Shown here: positions 16,506 through 24,838 of the stretch, one piece after another
Position numbering within the stretch: the first letter of the stretch is position 1
How the letters are laid out: every line of letters begins with the position of its first letter
Assembly: GCA_963838795.1 (NCBI GenBank)
Contig: CAWISL010000001.1
Span: 372,001 to 436,000, forward strand
DNA from: JAIBJN01 sp963838795
GTDB lineage: Bacteria; Actinomycetota; Thermoleophilia; Gaiellales; Gaiellaceae
Length of the DNA stretch: 64,000 bases
Reading direction: 5' to 3'
The notes under the pieces: model-generated
Databases searched by the model: none
What the model was told of the DNA's origin: nothing
The model's input: the letters and a program-made list of their open reading frames with translations, nothing else
Program-made: the position numbers and the translations under genes

Positions 16506-18185
16506 ATGAGCGTGACCGCCCTGTCAGCCCGGCGACTCGAGCACGAGCTCGAGCGGATCCGGACCGCCGTCATCGGCGACGACGTCGTCCTCGACGGGCC
16601 GTTCGGCCCGCGAAGGCTCGTCTACGCGGACTACACGGCCTCCGGCCGCTCACTCGCCTTCATCGAGGACGTCATCCGAAGCCGGGTGCTGCCGCTGTAC
16701 GCGAACACGCACACGGAGGCCTCGGCCACCGGGCGTAGGACGACGCAGCTGCGAGAGGACTCGCGGCGGGTGATCCACCGGGCCGTGGGCGGCGGCGTGG
16801 ACGACGCCGTGATCTTCTGCGGCTCGGGCGCCACCGCCGCCATCGACCTGCTCGCGCGAATCCTCCGGCTCGACCCTCGCCAACGGCCGCTCGTCTTCCT
16901 GGGCCCGTTCGAGCACCACTCGAACGAGCTGCTGTGGCGCGAGTCGCCTGCGGAGGTCGTCGTCATCGGCGAGGACGCGGAGGGCAGGCTCGACCACGAT
17001 CACCTGCGGGCGGAGCTCGAGCGCCACGCCGCCCGGCCGCTCAAGATCGGGACCTTCTCGGCAGCGTCGAACGTGACCGGCGTCGCCACGGACGTCGACG
17101 CGGTCTCCATCCTGCTCCACCGTCACGGCGCGCTCGCCTGCTGGGACTACGCGGCGGCCGCGCCCCATCTTCCAATCGAGATGAACCCGGTTCCGGACGT
17201 CGAGCAGGGCGAGCTCGCCTACAAGGACGCGGTGTGCCTCTCGCCGCACAAGCTGCCGGGCGGCCCCGGCTCGCCCGGCGTCCTCGTCGCCAAGCGCCAC
17301 CTCTTCGCCGACGACCTCCCCACGGTCCCCGGCGGCGGCACGATCGTCTACGTCACGTCCGAGCACCAGACCTACCATCCCGACCCCGTGGTGCGTGAGG
17401 AAGGCGGGACGCCTGCGATCGTCGAGTCGATCCGCGCCGGCCTCGCCTTCCGGCTCAAGGAGGAGATCGGAGCCGGCGTGATCCAGGAGCTGGAGGCAAG
17501 CCACCTGCAGCGCGCCCTGAGCTCCTGGCTCGAGAGCCCCGGGCTGCTGCTCCTCGGCAACCCCGCGCTGCCGCGGGTGCCGATCGTGTCCTTCGGGATC
17601 CGCTACCCACGCACGGCTCGGCCCGTAGGCATGCTCCATCCCAACTTCGTGGTCGCGCTGCTCGACGACCTCTTCGGGATTCAGGCGCGCAGCGGCTGCT
17701 TCTGCGCCGGGCCCTACATCCACCGCCTGGTCGACCTCGACCTCGAGACGTCGGCCGCCCACGAGGCGGAGGTGCTGCGCGGTCGCCTGGGGATCAAGCT
17801 CGGCTTCATCCGCCTCTCCTTCAAGTACTTCATGAGCGACCCGCTCGTCGAGTATCTCGTCGAGGCGGTCAACTTCCTTGCCGAGCACGCCTGGAAGCTC
17901 CTGCCCCTGTACGCGTTCGACCCCGCCTCCGCCCTCTGGCGCCACCGGGACGGGCCGCGATTCGCGCCGGTGACGCTCGACGACCTGGTGCGCCTCGCTC
18001 CTGGTCGGCTGGAGACGGCGACGGAGTCCGTGCTTCCCGGCTACCTCGCGGCGGCGAGGCGGATCGTCGAGGAGATCGAGTCACATCCGCCGACGGACGT
18101 GGCGCCGCTCCACCTCCCGGCCGAGTTCGAGCGGCTGCGCTGGTTCCCGCTTCCCGCCGAGGCTCTCGCCGCGCTCCGAAGCTAG
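16506..18185 (+). CDS. Class V aminotransferase / cysteine-desulfurase-like PLP enzyme
   Basis: A 559-residue fold-type I PLP enzyme. NTHTEASATGRRTTQLRE (residues 63-80) is the substrate loop typical of desulfurase-like enzymes, FCGSGATAAIDLL binds PLP phosphate, WDYAAAAPHLP holds the PLP aspartate, and SPHKLPGG near 245 has the Schiff-base lysine. SGCFCAGPYIHRLV near 400 carries the cysteine loop expected of a desulfurase. It is about 150 residues longer than SufS/Csd, with a C-terminal extension. Sulfur transfer is plausible, but the true substrate is unknown. It converges with the cupin gene with a four-base overlap. Confidence 0.8.
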   Translation: MSVTALSARRLEHELERIRTAVIGDDVVLDGPFGPRRLVYADYTASGRSLAFIEDVIRSRVLPLYANTHTEASATGRRTTQLREDSRRVIHRAVGGGVDDAVIFCGSGATAAIDLLARILRLDPRQRPLVFLGPFEHHSNELLWRESPAEVVVIGEDAEGRLDHDHLRAELERHAARPLKIGTFSAASNVTGVATDVDAVSILLHRHGALACWDYAAAAPHLPIEMNPVPDVEQGELAYKDAVCLSPHKLPGGPGSPGVLVAKRHLFADDLPTVPGGGTIVYVTSEHQTYHPDPVVREEGGTPAIVESIRAGLAFRLKEEIGAGVIQELEASHLQRALSSWLESPGLLLLGNPALPRVPIVSFGIRYPRTARPVGMLHPNFVVALLDDLFGIQARSGCFCAGPYIHRLVDLDLETSAAHEAEVLRGRLGIKLGFIRLSFKYFMSDPLVEYLVEAVNFLAEHAWKLLPLYAFDPASALWRHRDGPRFAPVTLDDLVRLAPGRLETATESVLPGYLAAARRIVEEIESHPPTDVAPLHLPAEFERLRWFPLPAEALAALRS

Positions 18186-18583
18186 CCGTGGTGGGCCCGC
18201 TCGGCCTCCTCGGCCTCGGCCTTCGTCCGGTGCACGGTCCCGTCCGGATGCTCGGGCGGGGAGTAGAGCGAGTAGAGCTTCAGGTCGCCTGCCCCGGTGT
18301 TGACAACGTTGTGCCAGACGCCGGCCGGGATGATCGCAGCCCAGGCGTCGCCGACGTCGTGCGTCTCGTCGACGCGATCCTCGGAGCTGCCGAGCTCGAC
18401 CCTCGCCGACCCGAGCTCGATGCGGATGAACTGATCGTTGTGCTCGTGGGCCTCGCGCCCGATGTCCTCCCCGGGAGCCAGGCGCATCACCGTCAGCTGC
18501 GTGTGCTCGCCGGTGAAGAGCACGGTGCGAAACGTGTCGTTCTCGAGCGTCGCCCGCTCGACGTCGCCAACCCAACCCAGCAT
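18182..18583 (-). CDS. Cupin-domain protein
   Basis: A 133-residue single cupin barrel. The metal-ligand region reads GREAHEHNDQFIRIELG (H-x-H...E) near residue 45 and GVWHNVVNTGAGDLKLYSLYSP supplies the later histidine near 95. It may be a small dioxygenase, isomerase or sensor; many such proteins are uncharacterised. The start at MLGWVGDVERATLEN is preceded by a GGAGG-like site. Its end overlaps the PLP gene on the other strand. Confidence 0.82.
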   Translation of the reverse strand: MLGWVGDVERATLENDTFRTVLFTGEHTQLTVMRLAPGEDIGREAHEHNDQFIRIELGSARVELGSSEDRVDETHDVGDAWAAIIPAGVWHNVVNTGAGDLKLYSLYSPPEHPDGTVHRTKAEAEEAERAHHG

Positions 18584-18653
18584 GGTGGACCTCCTGACTG
18601 GCCTCGTCGCCTTCGCATCAGGCTACCCATGAGCGCCTCGGGCTATGCACTCG

Positions 18654-20042
18654 TCAGCAGAGGCCGGCGACGGCCCGCAGGCCGTCGTCCTTCAGCAGCT
18701 CGAGCTTCTGATGCATCAGCCGGCGGACGGTCGCGCGGTAGGCCGCGACGTTCGGCTCGACGACGCTGTACGCAGGCGGTGTGAAGCTGACGGCCAGGGT
18801 GCGGGACGGGTGAATCCGCCGGAGGAGCCCTACGAGGTCGGGGAGCCGCTGGCGCGGGATGTCGGTGGAGACGAACCTCTTCGCCGCGGCAGAGAGGCGC
18901 GAAAGCGAGCGCACGGCGCGCATGGAGTCGATGCGGCCGGCCATTGCGGCCAGGATGCAGCGTTGCCGCACCATCCGCGTGTAGTCGCTCGAGGCCGATC
19001 GCGAGCGTGCGTACGCGAGGGCGTGCCGCCCGTCGAGCTTGACCCCCTGCCCCCTCTGGACCGTGATCTCCGTCCACGGTTCCCCCGGGAAGGCCGGCGA
19101 CGTCAGATCGTCGACGCTGTCCGGTGCGGTCATACGGATGCCGCCGAGTGCGTCCACGACCTCCACGAACCCGCGGAGGTCGACGAGGACGAAGTAGTGC
19201 ACAGGGATCCCGAGCAGCCCGGACACGGTTTGCTTGAGCGCCGTGGCGCCCGGGTCGCGCCCGCCCGGGAACAGTTCGGGCCTCGCCTGCCCGAAGCGGT
19301 AGAGCGCGTTCAGGATGTCAGGGAAACGGCCGTAGATCCTGCCCGCCTGCCCCATCAGCGGCACCCGCTCGAGGTTGCGAGGGATAGAGAAGATCGCCGC
19401 GCGCCCCGTGTTCTCCTGCAGGGAGACCGCGATGAGCGTGTCCGCCCGGAGCCCGACGCGGAGGTAGCCGGCGTCCCCGCCGACGAGCAGGACGGTCGTC
19501 CACCGGCGGCTCTCGGGCTCGGGCGGCGCAATGGGGCGATCGCCCATGAGCGCCCGGCGCGACGGCGGCGCCAGCAGCGGCAGGAAGGCGAGGTCTGCCG
19601 GCGTCAGGACGTCCTGCGGCTCCTCGTCTGCGAAGACAGCGTCGATCGTGTCGTAGGTGACGTAGGCGCCCCAGCCGACGACCGCGTGGGGCGCCACGGT
19701 GAGGGCAGCAAGGAGGAGGAGGGAGAACGCCGCCACGATCGGGCCAGGGCGACCGAGCACTCGGCGCCGCTCGCGGGCAGCCAGGCCGTAGGCGTCAGCG
19801 ACGATCCAGAAGCGAGCGAGCAGCACGACGACATTGGCCGCGAGCAGCGCCAGGAGGACGTCGACGTCGACGATCCGGTCGGCCAGCGCGGCACCGTTCC
19901 CGAGGAGGTAGACGGCTGCCAGGGCGACGACCGAGACGGCCACGAGCATCATCGCCAGGCCCCGGCCGAGTCGTCCCGCGTAGACCTGCCCTGCGCCCGG
20001 AAGCAGCACCGAGAGCAGTCCGCTGAGAAATGGACGCGGCAT
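18654..20042 (-). CDS. LytR-CpsA-Psr family cell-wall glycopolymer ligase
   Basis: A 462-residue LCP protein. Four N-terminal membrane spans (residues 1-130) include SGLLSVLLPGAGQVYAGR, a TM2-like motif. The LCP domain follows: RADTLIAVSLQENTG, SIPRNLERVPL, the conserved arginine/aspartate segment LVDLRGFVEVVDALGGI, and LDGRHALAYARSRSASSDYTRMVRQRCIL. Such enzymes move glycopolymers from a lipid carrier to peptidoglycan. The N-terminal multi-span region is longer than the single anchor of classical LytR. It is divergent from the amine oxidase gene, with 79 bases between. Confidence 0.92.
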   Translation of the reverse strand: MPRPFLSGLLSVLLPGAGQVYAGRLGRGLAMMLVAVSVVALAAVYLLGNGAALADRIVDVDVLLALLAANVVVLLARFWIVADAYGLAARERRRVLGRPGPIVAAFSLLLLAALTVAPHAVVGWGAYVTYDTIDAVFADEEPQDVLTPADLAFLPLLAPPSRRALMGDRPIAPPEPESRRWTTVLLVGGDAGYLRVGLRADTLIAVSLQENTGRAAIFSIPRNLERVPLMGQAGRIYGRFPDILNALYRFGQARPELFPGGRDPGATALKQTVSGLLGIPVHYFVLVDLRGFVEVVDALGGIRMTAPDSVDDLTSPAFPGEPWTEITVQRGQGVKLDGRHALAYARSRSASSDYTRMVRQRCILAAMAGRIDSMRAVRSLSRLSAAAKRFVSTDIPRQRLPDLVGLLRRIHPSRTLAVSFTPPAYSVVEPNVAAYRATVRRLMHQKLELLKDDGLRAVAGLC

Positions 20043-20121
20043 GTGCGTAAGCGCACGTGATTCTACGCCGCCGGGCGGTCTCCCCCGCTCGGCGCCACGG
20101 TGAGCGAGTAGCGTCCGATCC

Positions 20122-21309
20122 GTGCGGATCGCCGTGATCGGTGCCGGCCTGGCCGGCCTGGCAGCAGCCGACGCGCTCCGCCGGGAGGGGGTCGAGGTCG
20201 TCGTCCTCGAGGCTCGCGACCGCGTCGGCGGCCGGGTGTGGTCGATTCCCTTCGCCGGGGGCGTTGCCGAGCGCGGAGCCGAGTTCGTCTTCGAGGGCGA
20301 CGAGGTGCTGCAGGCGACGGTCCGCAGGCTTGGCCTGAGCCTCTACCCGAAGGGCACGCTCTATGGCGACCGCGAGCCGCGCGGCGGGCTCCCAGTCTCC
20401 GGGGCCGAGCTCGAGGACGCGGTCGGCCGCCTGGGGGAGGCCCGGCTCGAGGGAACCGTGCTCGATGCGCTCATCTCGCTCGGGCTTTCCCAGGCGGCGG
20501 CGGAGGCGATCGCCGCGCGGGTCGAGGTCTCGAGCGCCTATCCGGCCGCCGACCTGGACGCCGCGGTGCTGGCGGAGACCGGCGCCGGCTTCGGGCGCTT
20601 CGACACCTTCGGGATCGCCGGCGGCAACAGCCGGCTGGCCGAGGCGCTGGGGGCGCCGCTGGGCCCGGCGGTCCTGACGGGAGCCGCAGTCGAGGAGGTT
20701 GCCTGGGACCGGCGCTCGGTGGTCGTCCGAGCCGCTGGCCTCGAGCTCTGGGCCGACGGCGCCGTCGTAGCGACCCCGGCGATCCCCACGGCTGCGCTCC
20801 GCTTCGACCCTCCGCTTCCCGCGCCGAAGGCTCACGCACTGGCGCAGGTGCGCTACGGACAGGCCGCCAAGCTCCACGTTCCGCTGGCCGCCCTCGTCGG
20901 GCCGAGCGCGGTGCTGGCCGTGCCCGCGCGCTACTGGAGCTACACGCAGCTCGGCCCGGACGGCGAGCCGGCCCCGTTCGCCGCCGCCTTCGCGGGGACG
21001 CCGGGCGCGCTCGAGCGGCTGCGCGTGTGGGCCGGCCCGGCCACGTGGCTCGCATCCCTCGCCTCGGTTCGGCCGGAGCTGGAGCTGGACGTCGCCGCGC
21101 CGCTTCTGACGACGTGGCACGACGACGCGTGGGCGCAGGGCGCGTACTCGGCCCGGTCACACTCGTCGCCCCTCGACGCCGAGGAGCTGGCGCGAGCGGT
21201 GGGGCCGCTGGCGTTCGCGGGCGAGCACACGGCGGGCCATTGGCACGGGCTGATGGAAGGGGCGCTGCGAAGCGGCATGCGGGCCGCCGAGGACGTGCTT
21301 CGACGCTGA
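20122..21309 (+). CDS. Flavin-containing amine oxidase family protein
   Basis: A 395-residue FAD enzyme of the monoamine oxidase/phytoene-desaturase superfamily. VIGAGLAGLAAADALRREG starts at residue 4, VVVLEARDRVGGRVWS at 30 is the typical second dinucleotide segment, and GPLAFAGEHTAGHWHGLMEGALRSG near the end closes the FAD site. It may oxidise amines or a polyamine-like substrate; specificity is unknown. The GTG start is right at the Rossmann strand, so an earlier start is unlikely. Confidence 0.88.
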   Translation: MRIAVIGAGLAGLAAADALRREGVEVVVLEARDRVGGRVWSIPFAGGVAERGAEFVFEGDEVLQATVRRLGLSLYPKGTLYGDREPRGGLPVSGAELEDAVGRLGEARLEGTVLDALISLGLSQAAAEAIAARVEVSSAYPAADLDAAVLAETGAGFGRFDTFGIAGGNSRLAEALGAPLGPAVLTGAAVEEVAWDRRSVVVRAAGLELWADGAVVATPAIPTAALRFDPPLPAPKAHALAQVRYGQAAKLHVPLAALVGPSAVLAVPARYWSYTQLGPDGEPAPFAAAFAGTPGALERLRVWAGPATWLASLASVRPELELDVAAPLLTTWHDDAWAQGAYSARSHSSPLDAEELARAVGPLAFAGEHTAGHWHGLMEGALRSGMRAAEDVLRR

Positions 21310-21377
21310 AAATTGGCCCGTCTGACTTGCGAGGGAGCATTCGTCCTCCGGCCAAGGAGATCGGTTCGAGAAATGTG

Positions 21378-21406
21378 TTGCCATCGTCCGCCGAGTGCGC
21401 TATCCT
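21378..21406 (+). promoter_or_regulatory. SigmaA-type promoter of small ORF
   Basis: TTGCCA (21378-21383) and TATCCT (21401-21406) are separated by exactly 17 bases, a good sigmaA promoter. The small ORF starts 30 bases after the -10, and a terminator closes the unit at 21599. Confidence 0.65.
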
Positions 21407-21435
21407 CCGCCCCGGTCAAACGACCGGAGACAGCT

Positions 21436-21567
21436 ATGGAGACGACAATGGCCAAGAGGATCCACGGGGCAAGCCAGCCGGCCTGGATGCCGCGCCGGCT
21501 CGCGCCGGTTGCGGATGGTGGCTTCGGCCGCCCCAATCGAGCCCTCGGAGAGGTGCGCCCGCGCTAG
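21436..21567 (+). CDS. Small protein of 43 residues, unknown function
   Basis: A short ORF, METTMAKRIHGASQPAW..., with a CGGAGA ribosome site eight bases upstream, its own promoter 30 bases before and an intrinsic terminator 32 bases after its stop. It is basic (many arginines, isoelectric point clearly high), has no membrane span or signal peptide, and is rich in proline and arginine. The full set of signals argues for expression. The transcript could also act as a small RNA. I do not recognise a family. Confidence 0.5.
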   Translation: METTMAKRIHGASQPAWMPRRLAPVADGGFGRPNRALGEVRPR

Positions 21568-21598
21568 GGTGATCAGCGCTATAAGCGGCTTTCTCGGA

Positions 21599-21630
21599 GG
21601 GCGACCCAGACGGGTCGCCCTCTTTCGTTC
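21599..21630 (+). terminator. Intrinsic terminator
   Basis: A perfect 9-bp stem GGGCGACCC/GGGTCGCCC with the four-base loop AGAC, followed by TCTTTCGTTC. It closes the transcription unit of the 43-residue ORF. Confidence 0.8.
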
Positions 21631-21996
21631 GGGGGCGACGGATACTCGGCCCAAAGGAAGGTGACGGAGACCTGAGACGACGGAAACTGAATCAAGGCCC
21701 CGGCTGAGAGAGCGCGCGCGGTGCGCGGCGCTGTAAATAGACGCTGGAATGTGTGCGCGGGCTTTTGCCTGCACATTTCCCAGAGAACCGCCGCAGCGCG
21801 GACTCCTAAGCGCGCGCGGGATAGGGGCCGAGTGTCGCGCGGCTGCGTCGATCTCCCGCGAGGGGAGATGGGCGGAGACGCGTGCCTCAGCCTCGCGGCG
21901 CCGGCGCTCGTCTCCGGGCTCGCTCAAACCGCCCTCTGAGGCTCAGGGGGCGACGCGAGCGCCCCCGAGCACGGAAGACGAACAGAGGGAGGAGAC
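21631..21996. other. Structured non-coding leader region before the 67-codon ORF
   Basis: 366 bases with no convincing coding frame. They contain several stem-loops: 21748-21778 with a TTTT loop, 21851-21869 (ATCTCCC/GGGAGAT) and 21942-21969 (GGGGGCG/CGCCCCC with a bulged A), the last only about 25 bases before the ribosome site of the next ORF. This could be a structured 5' leader or a small RNA. It does not match the tmRNA, SRP or RNase P cores that I know. Confidence 0.4.
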
Positions 21997-22200
21997 ATGC
22001 ACGAGCTGCACCTGCTGCACCTGGAGGCCCGGAACGTGCGGGAGGCCACGCATCTCACCGCGACCGAGGCCACCCTGCGAGCTCGCGAGCTCGCCCGCCT
22101 GCACGTCCGTGTCCGCGCCGGTCCGCGTCACCTGAGCGGCCGGCCGGTTCTCACGGTCGTGCGGGCACGCAGGAGCCCGGCCGAGCCGGCCGAGGCTTGA
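21997..22200 (+). CDS. Small protein of 67 residues, unknown function
   Basis: An ORF with the strongest ribosome site in the region (AGGGAGGAGAC directly before ATG). The product is rich in histidine, leucine and arginine at the N-terminus (MHELHLLHLEARNVREATH), then basic, and ends SPAEPAEA. It has no signal peptide or membrane span. A GC-rich hairpin follows seven bases after the stop. It may be a small regulatory or nucleic-acid-binding protein. Not recognised. Confidence 0.5.
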   Translation: MHELHLLHLEARNVREATHLTATEATLRARELARLHVRVRAGPRHLSGRPVLTVVRARRSPAEPAEA

Positions 22201-22206
22201 GACGGC

Positions 22207-22238
22207 GTCGGGGCGCCTCCGACCAGGGGCGCCCCGAC
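22207..22238 (+). terminator. Hairpin terminator without U tract
   Basis: An 11-bp perfect stem GTCGGGGCGCC/GGCGCCCCGAC with a 10-base loop lies immediately after the 67-codon ORF. There is no U run, so it would be a weak or factor-assisted terminator. Confidence 0.55.
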
Positions 22239-22333
22239 CCACACGCTCCGTCCTTGCCGCGCGCGACCCCTCGATCCCTACGAGGACTAGACTCCCCGGC
22301 GGGCGCGAACCTCATCCGTGAAAGGAGCGGACT

Positions 22334-22795
22334 ATGGCTGGGCTCGACGACATCCTTGGCGGGTTGACGGGCGGGGGCGGCAAAGGGGGCTCCGGCGGGC
22401 TCGACGACCTCCTCGGCGGCCTCACAGGTGGCGGCGGGGGCGGCGGTTCCGGGTTGGGCGCGCTCCTCCCGGTCCTCGGCGGCCTCCTGGCGAGCGGAGG
22501 CCTCTCCAAGATCATGGGCGGCCTCAAGGCGAACGGCCTTACCTCGCAGGCCGACTCCTGGGTGGGGACCGGCGCCAACGAGCCGGTCAACGGAGCACAG
22601 GTCGAGCAGGCGATCGGCAAGGAGCAGATCCAGCAGGTCGCGCAGCAGCTGGGCATCTCGGAGTCTCAGGCAGCCGATGTCGTCGCCAAGGCGCTCCCGG
22701 AGGTCGTGGACAAGGTGTCGCCCGAAGGCAAGCTGCCTCCCGAGCACGAGCTGGACGCGGCCTTCGACAACCTGGCGAAGGCCGGCGCCAAGTAG
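22334..22795 (+). CDS. YidB/DUF937-like protein
   Basis: A 153-residue protein. Residues 1-55 are glycine-rich with repeats of LDDILGGLTGGGG type, residues 45-65 are hydrophobic (GALLPVLGGLLASGGL), and the rest is a conserved YidB-like domain: GLTSQADSWVGTGANEPVNGAQVEQAIG followed by a helical region ending ELDAAFDNLAKAGAK. YidB proteins have an unclear role. The start has a good AAAGGAG ribosome site nine bases upstream. It converges on the zinc metallopeptidase with only two bases between the stops. Confidence 0.85.
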   Translation: MAGLDDILGGLTGGGGKGGSGGLDDLLGGLTGGGGGGGSGLGALLPVLGGLLASGGLSKIMGGLKANGLTSQADSWVGTGANEPVNGAQVEQAIGKEQIQQVAQQLGISESQAADVVAKALPEVVDKVSPEGKLPPEHELDAAFDNLAKAGAK

Positions 22796-22797
22796 CG

Positions 22798-23693
22798 TCA
22801 GATATCTCCGCTGAAGGTGTCGCACGCGCCGGGGTTGCCGCTCTCGTAGCCGGTCGTGAACCACTCCTGGCGCTGCGCTGAGGAGCCGTGCGTCCAGCTC
22901 TCCGGGGTGACGCGCCCCTGGACGGCCTCCTGGATGCGATCGTCGCCCACCGCTGCGGCGGCGTCGAGGGCATCCGCGATGTCGGCCTCGGTCAGCTGCG
23001 TGAGGAAGCCGGTCTCGACCGCGTTGCTCGCCCAGACGCCGGCGAAGCAGTCCGCCTGCAGCTCCACGCGCACTGCCCGGCTCTCCGCGCCCTGATCCTG
23101 CGGGCCGTCGAGGACGCCCAGGAGGTTCTGGACGTGGTGTCCGTACTCGTGCGCCATCACGTAGGCCTGCGCGAACGGCCCGCCCTGGGCGCCGAAGCGG
23201 CGAGCGAAGCTCGTCGAAGAACCCCAGGTCGATGTAGACGTATTGGTCGGCGGGGCAGTAGAACGGCCCCATCGCCGAGGAGGCGGCGCCGCAGCCGCTC
23301 TGAATGCCTTCCGTGAAGAACCGGGTGCGGGCCGGCACGTACTCGCGCCCGCCTCCGGAGAAGGCCTCGGTCCAGTAGCTCTGGATCGAGTTGACGTAGC
23401 CGACGATGCGGCAATCCTCGCGCTCGTCCGCATCGGCCCCGGTCCGGCACTCCTGCGCGAGGTCGCTGCCGGCCCCCGGGGTGCCGGCCGACTGGCCGGC
23501 GAGGTTTCCGAGGTCGCCGAGGCCGCTCGTCGCCCCCGGTGACGTTGCCGCCGAGGAAGATGACGACCAGCGCGATGATCAGGCCGAGGCCACCGCCGCC
23601 CACCGCGAGCCCGCCCTTGCTGCGCATGCGTCGGCCCCGCAGGTCTTCGACCTGCGACGTGTCGAGCTTGGCGTCGTCTCGGAAGTCGGGCAT
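22798..23693 (-). CDS. YpfJ-like neutral zinc metallopeptidase (two frame interruptions)
   Basis: A membrane-anchored zinc peptidase family of about 298 residues. The start MPDFRDDAKLDTSQVEDLRG, a single span LGLIIALVVIFLGG near 40, conserved CRIVGYVNSIQSYW near 90, VPARTRFFTEGIQSGCGAASS, and the zinc site AYVMAHEYGHHVQNLLG are all present. They are spread over three frames: one extra base lies in the CCCCC run at 23533-23537 and another near 23203. Removing both restores one continuous protein. I read these as sequence errors rather than decay, since every motif is intact. It shares its strand with the two genes upstream of it. Confidence 0.8.
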
Positions 23694-23694
23694 G

Positions 23695-24348
23695 TCAGCC
23701 GGCCGTCTCGTCTTGGGGCACGACGTCGATCATGACGACCTCGTAGCGCTCGACACCCGTGACACTCGTCTGGAGACCGGCGGCGACCTCGTTTCGGAGG
23801 CCGGCGCCGCTCGCCACCTCGTCGTCCAGGGCTTCGTTGCTCGTCCACAGGGTGATCCCGATCGACCTTCCCCCTGGCGCATCCATGAGCGCGAGCCAGC
23901 CGCGGAAACCGGTCGCGTCCCGAAACCAGTCGACGAGATCCTCGCGGAACGTCCGCAGTCCCTCGTCGATGCTCTCGGGAGGCCCCTCGAAGGTGGTGAA
24001 GCGCGCGGCTAAGGGAGCGTCGGGAGCGGACGCGGGCTCCGCCGCGGTCGCGGGCAGATCCTCGGCGAAGAAGAGCTCGTACCTCTCGACGCTCTCGAGC
24101 TGAGCCCCGGCGGTGGCGATCATGCTCTCCCTCACTTCCCGCCTGCTGCGCTCGCTGCGCTCGATCGCGTCCAGGCTGTCCCAGAAGGTCACGATGCGGG
24201 CGTTGCCCGTCTCGGGGTCGGCCAGAACGAGAAGCCCCCGGTAGCCGTCGAACTCGCGCAGCCAGGCGAGCATGGACTCGGCGGCCATGCCGGCGGTCGC
24301 GCTCACGTCGACTCCGGCGCCCCGGACTGTCGTGAGGCTCGCGAACAC
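23695..24348 (-). CDS. Protein with two tandem ABM/dimeric alpha-beta barrel-like domains
   Basis: A 217-residue protein made of two similar halves (about residues 1-95 and 105-210). Each half has an N-terminal strand, a helix ending in an aromatic-glycine phrase (FDGYRGLLVL and ATGFRGWLAL), then NARIVTFWDS or GRSIGITLWTS, then a final SVERYELFF or GVERYEVVM strand. This is the layout of fused antibiotic-biosynthesis-monooxygenase-like barrels. Function unknown; such proteins may be heme or small-molecule degraders. Starts with GTG. It sits between the peptidase and the MarR gene on the same strand. Confidence 0.65.
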   Translation of the reverse strand: MFASLTTVRGAGVDVSATAGMAAESMLAWLREFDGYRGLLVLADPETGNARIVTFWDSLDAIERSERSRREVRESMIATAGAQLESVERYELFFAEDLPATAAEPASAPDAPLAARFTTFEGPPESIDEGLRTFREDLVDWFRDATGFRGWLALMDAPGGRSIGITLWTSNEALDDEVASGAGLRNEVAAGLQTSVTGVERYEVVMIDVVPQDETAG

Positions 24349-24358
24349 GGCCGAAAGC

Positions 24359-24796
24359 TTATGCGCGAACCGCGCCCAGCAGGGCGCGGAGCTCGCCGAG
24401 CAGAGCCTCGGTGCGGTCGTACCCGAGCTCGTTCCGCACGCGTCGCTGCGCCTCGCGCCAGGCCGGCCGGGCCGCCCCCAGGCGGACGAGGCCCTCCGGG
24501 CTCAGTGCCAGGACGCGCTGCCGACGGTCCTCGCCGGCCTGCTCGCTCACCAGTCCGGCCTCGACGAGCGGTGCGGCTTCGCGCGCGAGGGTCGTCCGGT
24601 CCATGACGAGACGCGCGGCCAGGTGGCCCACCGAGACGGGCCCTTCGACCTCGAGGCGGGCGAGGATCGAGTACTGCGTCGTGCGGAGGCCGTGCGGCCG
24701 GAGTGCCTGGTCGTACAGCCGTGCGGCCGCACGGGTCGCCATGCGGAGCGTGGCGCAGACACAGGGGGACTCGACGGGGTCGACGGCCGTGCTCAC
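24359..24796 (-). CDS. MarR-family transcriptional regulator
   Basis: A 145-residue winged-helix repressor. The N-terminal helix contains RMATRAAARLYDQALRP, the recognition helix region is LAARLVMDRTTLAREAAPLVEAG (residues 55-78), and the wing is VSEQAGEDRRQRVLALSPEG. It is divergent from an MFS transporter with 42 bases between the starts, the classic arrangement of a local regulator of an efflux pump. The GTG start lies about ten bases after a TATACT box, so its message may be leaderless. Confidence 0.92.
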   Translation of the reverse strand: MSTAVDPVESPCVCATLRMATRAAARLYDQALRPHGLRTTQYSILARLEVEGPVSVGHLAARLVMDRTTLAREAAPLVEAGLVSEQAGEDRRQRVLALSPEGLVRLGAARPAWREAQRRVRNELGYDRTEALLGELRALLGAVRA

Positions 24797-24838
24797 CAGA
24801 ATAAGAGTATATCCCCCTATCTGTTAGGCTCTCGCGGC
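24797..24838. promoter_or_regulatory. Shared promoter region of marR and MFS gene
   Basis: On the minus strand TATACT (24806-24811) is a good -10 for the MarR gene. On the plus strand TAGGCT (24825-24830) is an actinobacterial -10 eight bases before the transporter GTG, so both messages may be leaderless. The stretch TATATCCCCCTATC between them is the likeliest MarR operator. Confidence 0.5.

Noticed and set aside
16650..17945. 431-codon minus-strand ORF opposite the PLP enzyme
   Set aside because: The plus strand has clear PLP motifs; the minus ORF has none.
21631..21996. tmRNA, SRP RNA or RNase P RNA in the non-coding region
   Set aside because: None of the conserved cores or tag-coding segments could be found.
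22334..22450. Glycine repeats considered as a CRISPR-like or tandem DNA repeat
   Set aside because: They are codon repeats within the coding frame of a YidB-like protein, with no spacers.
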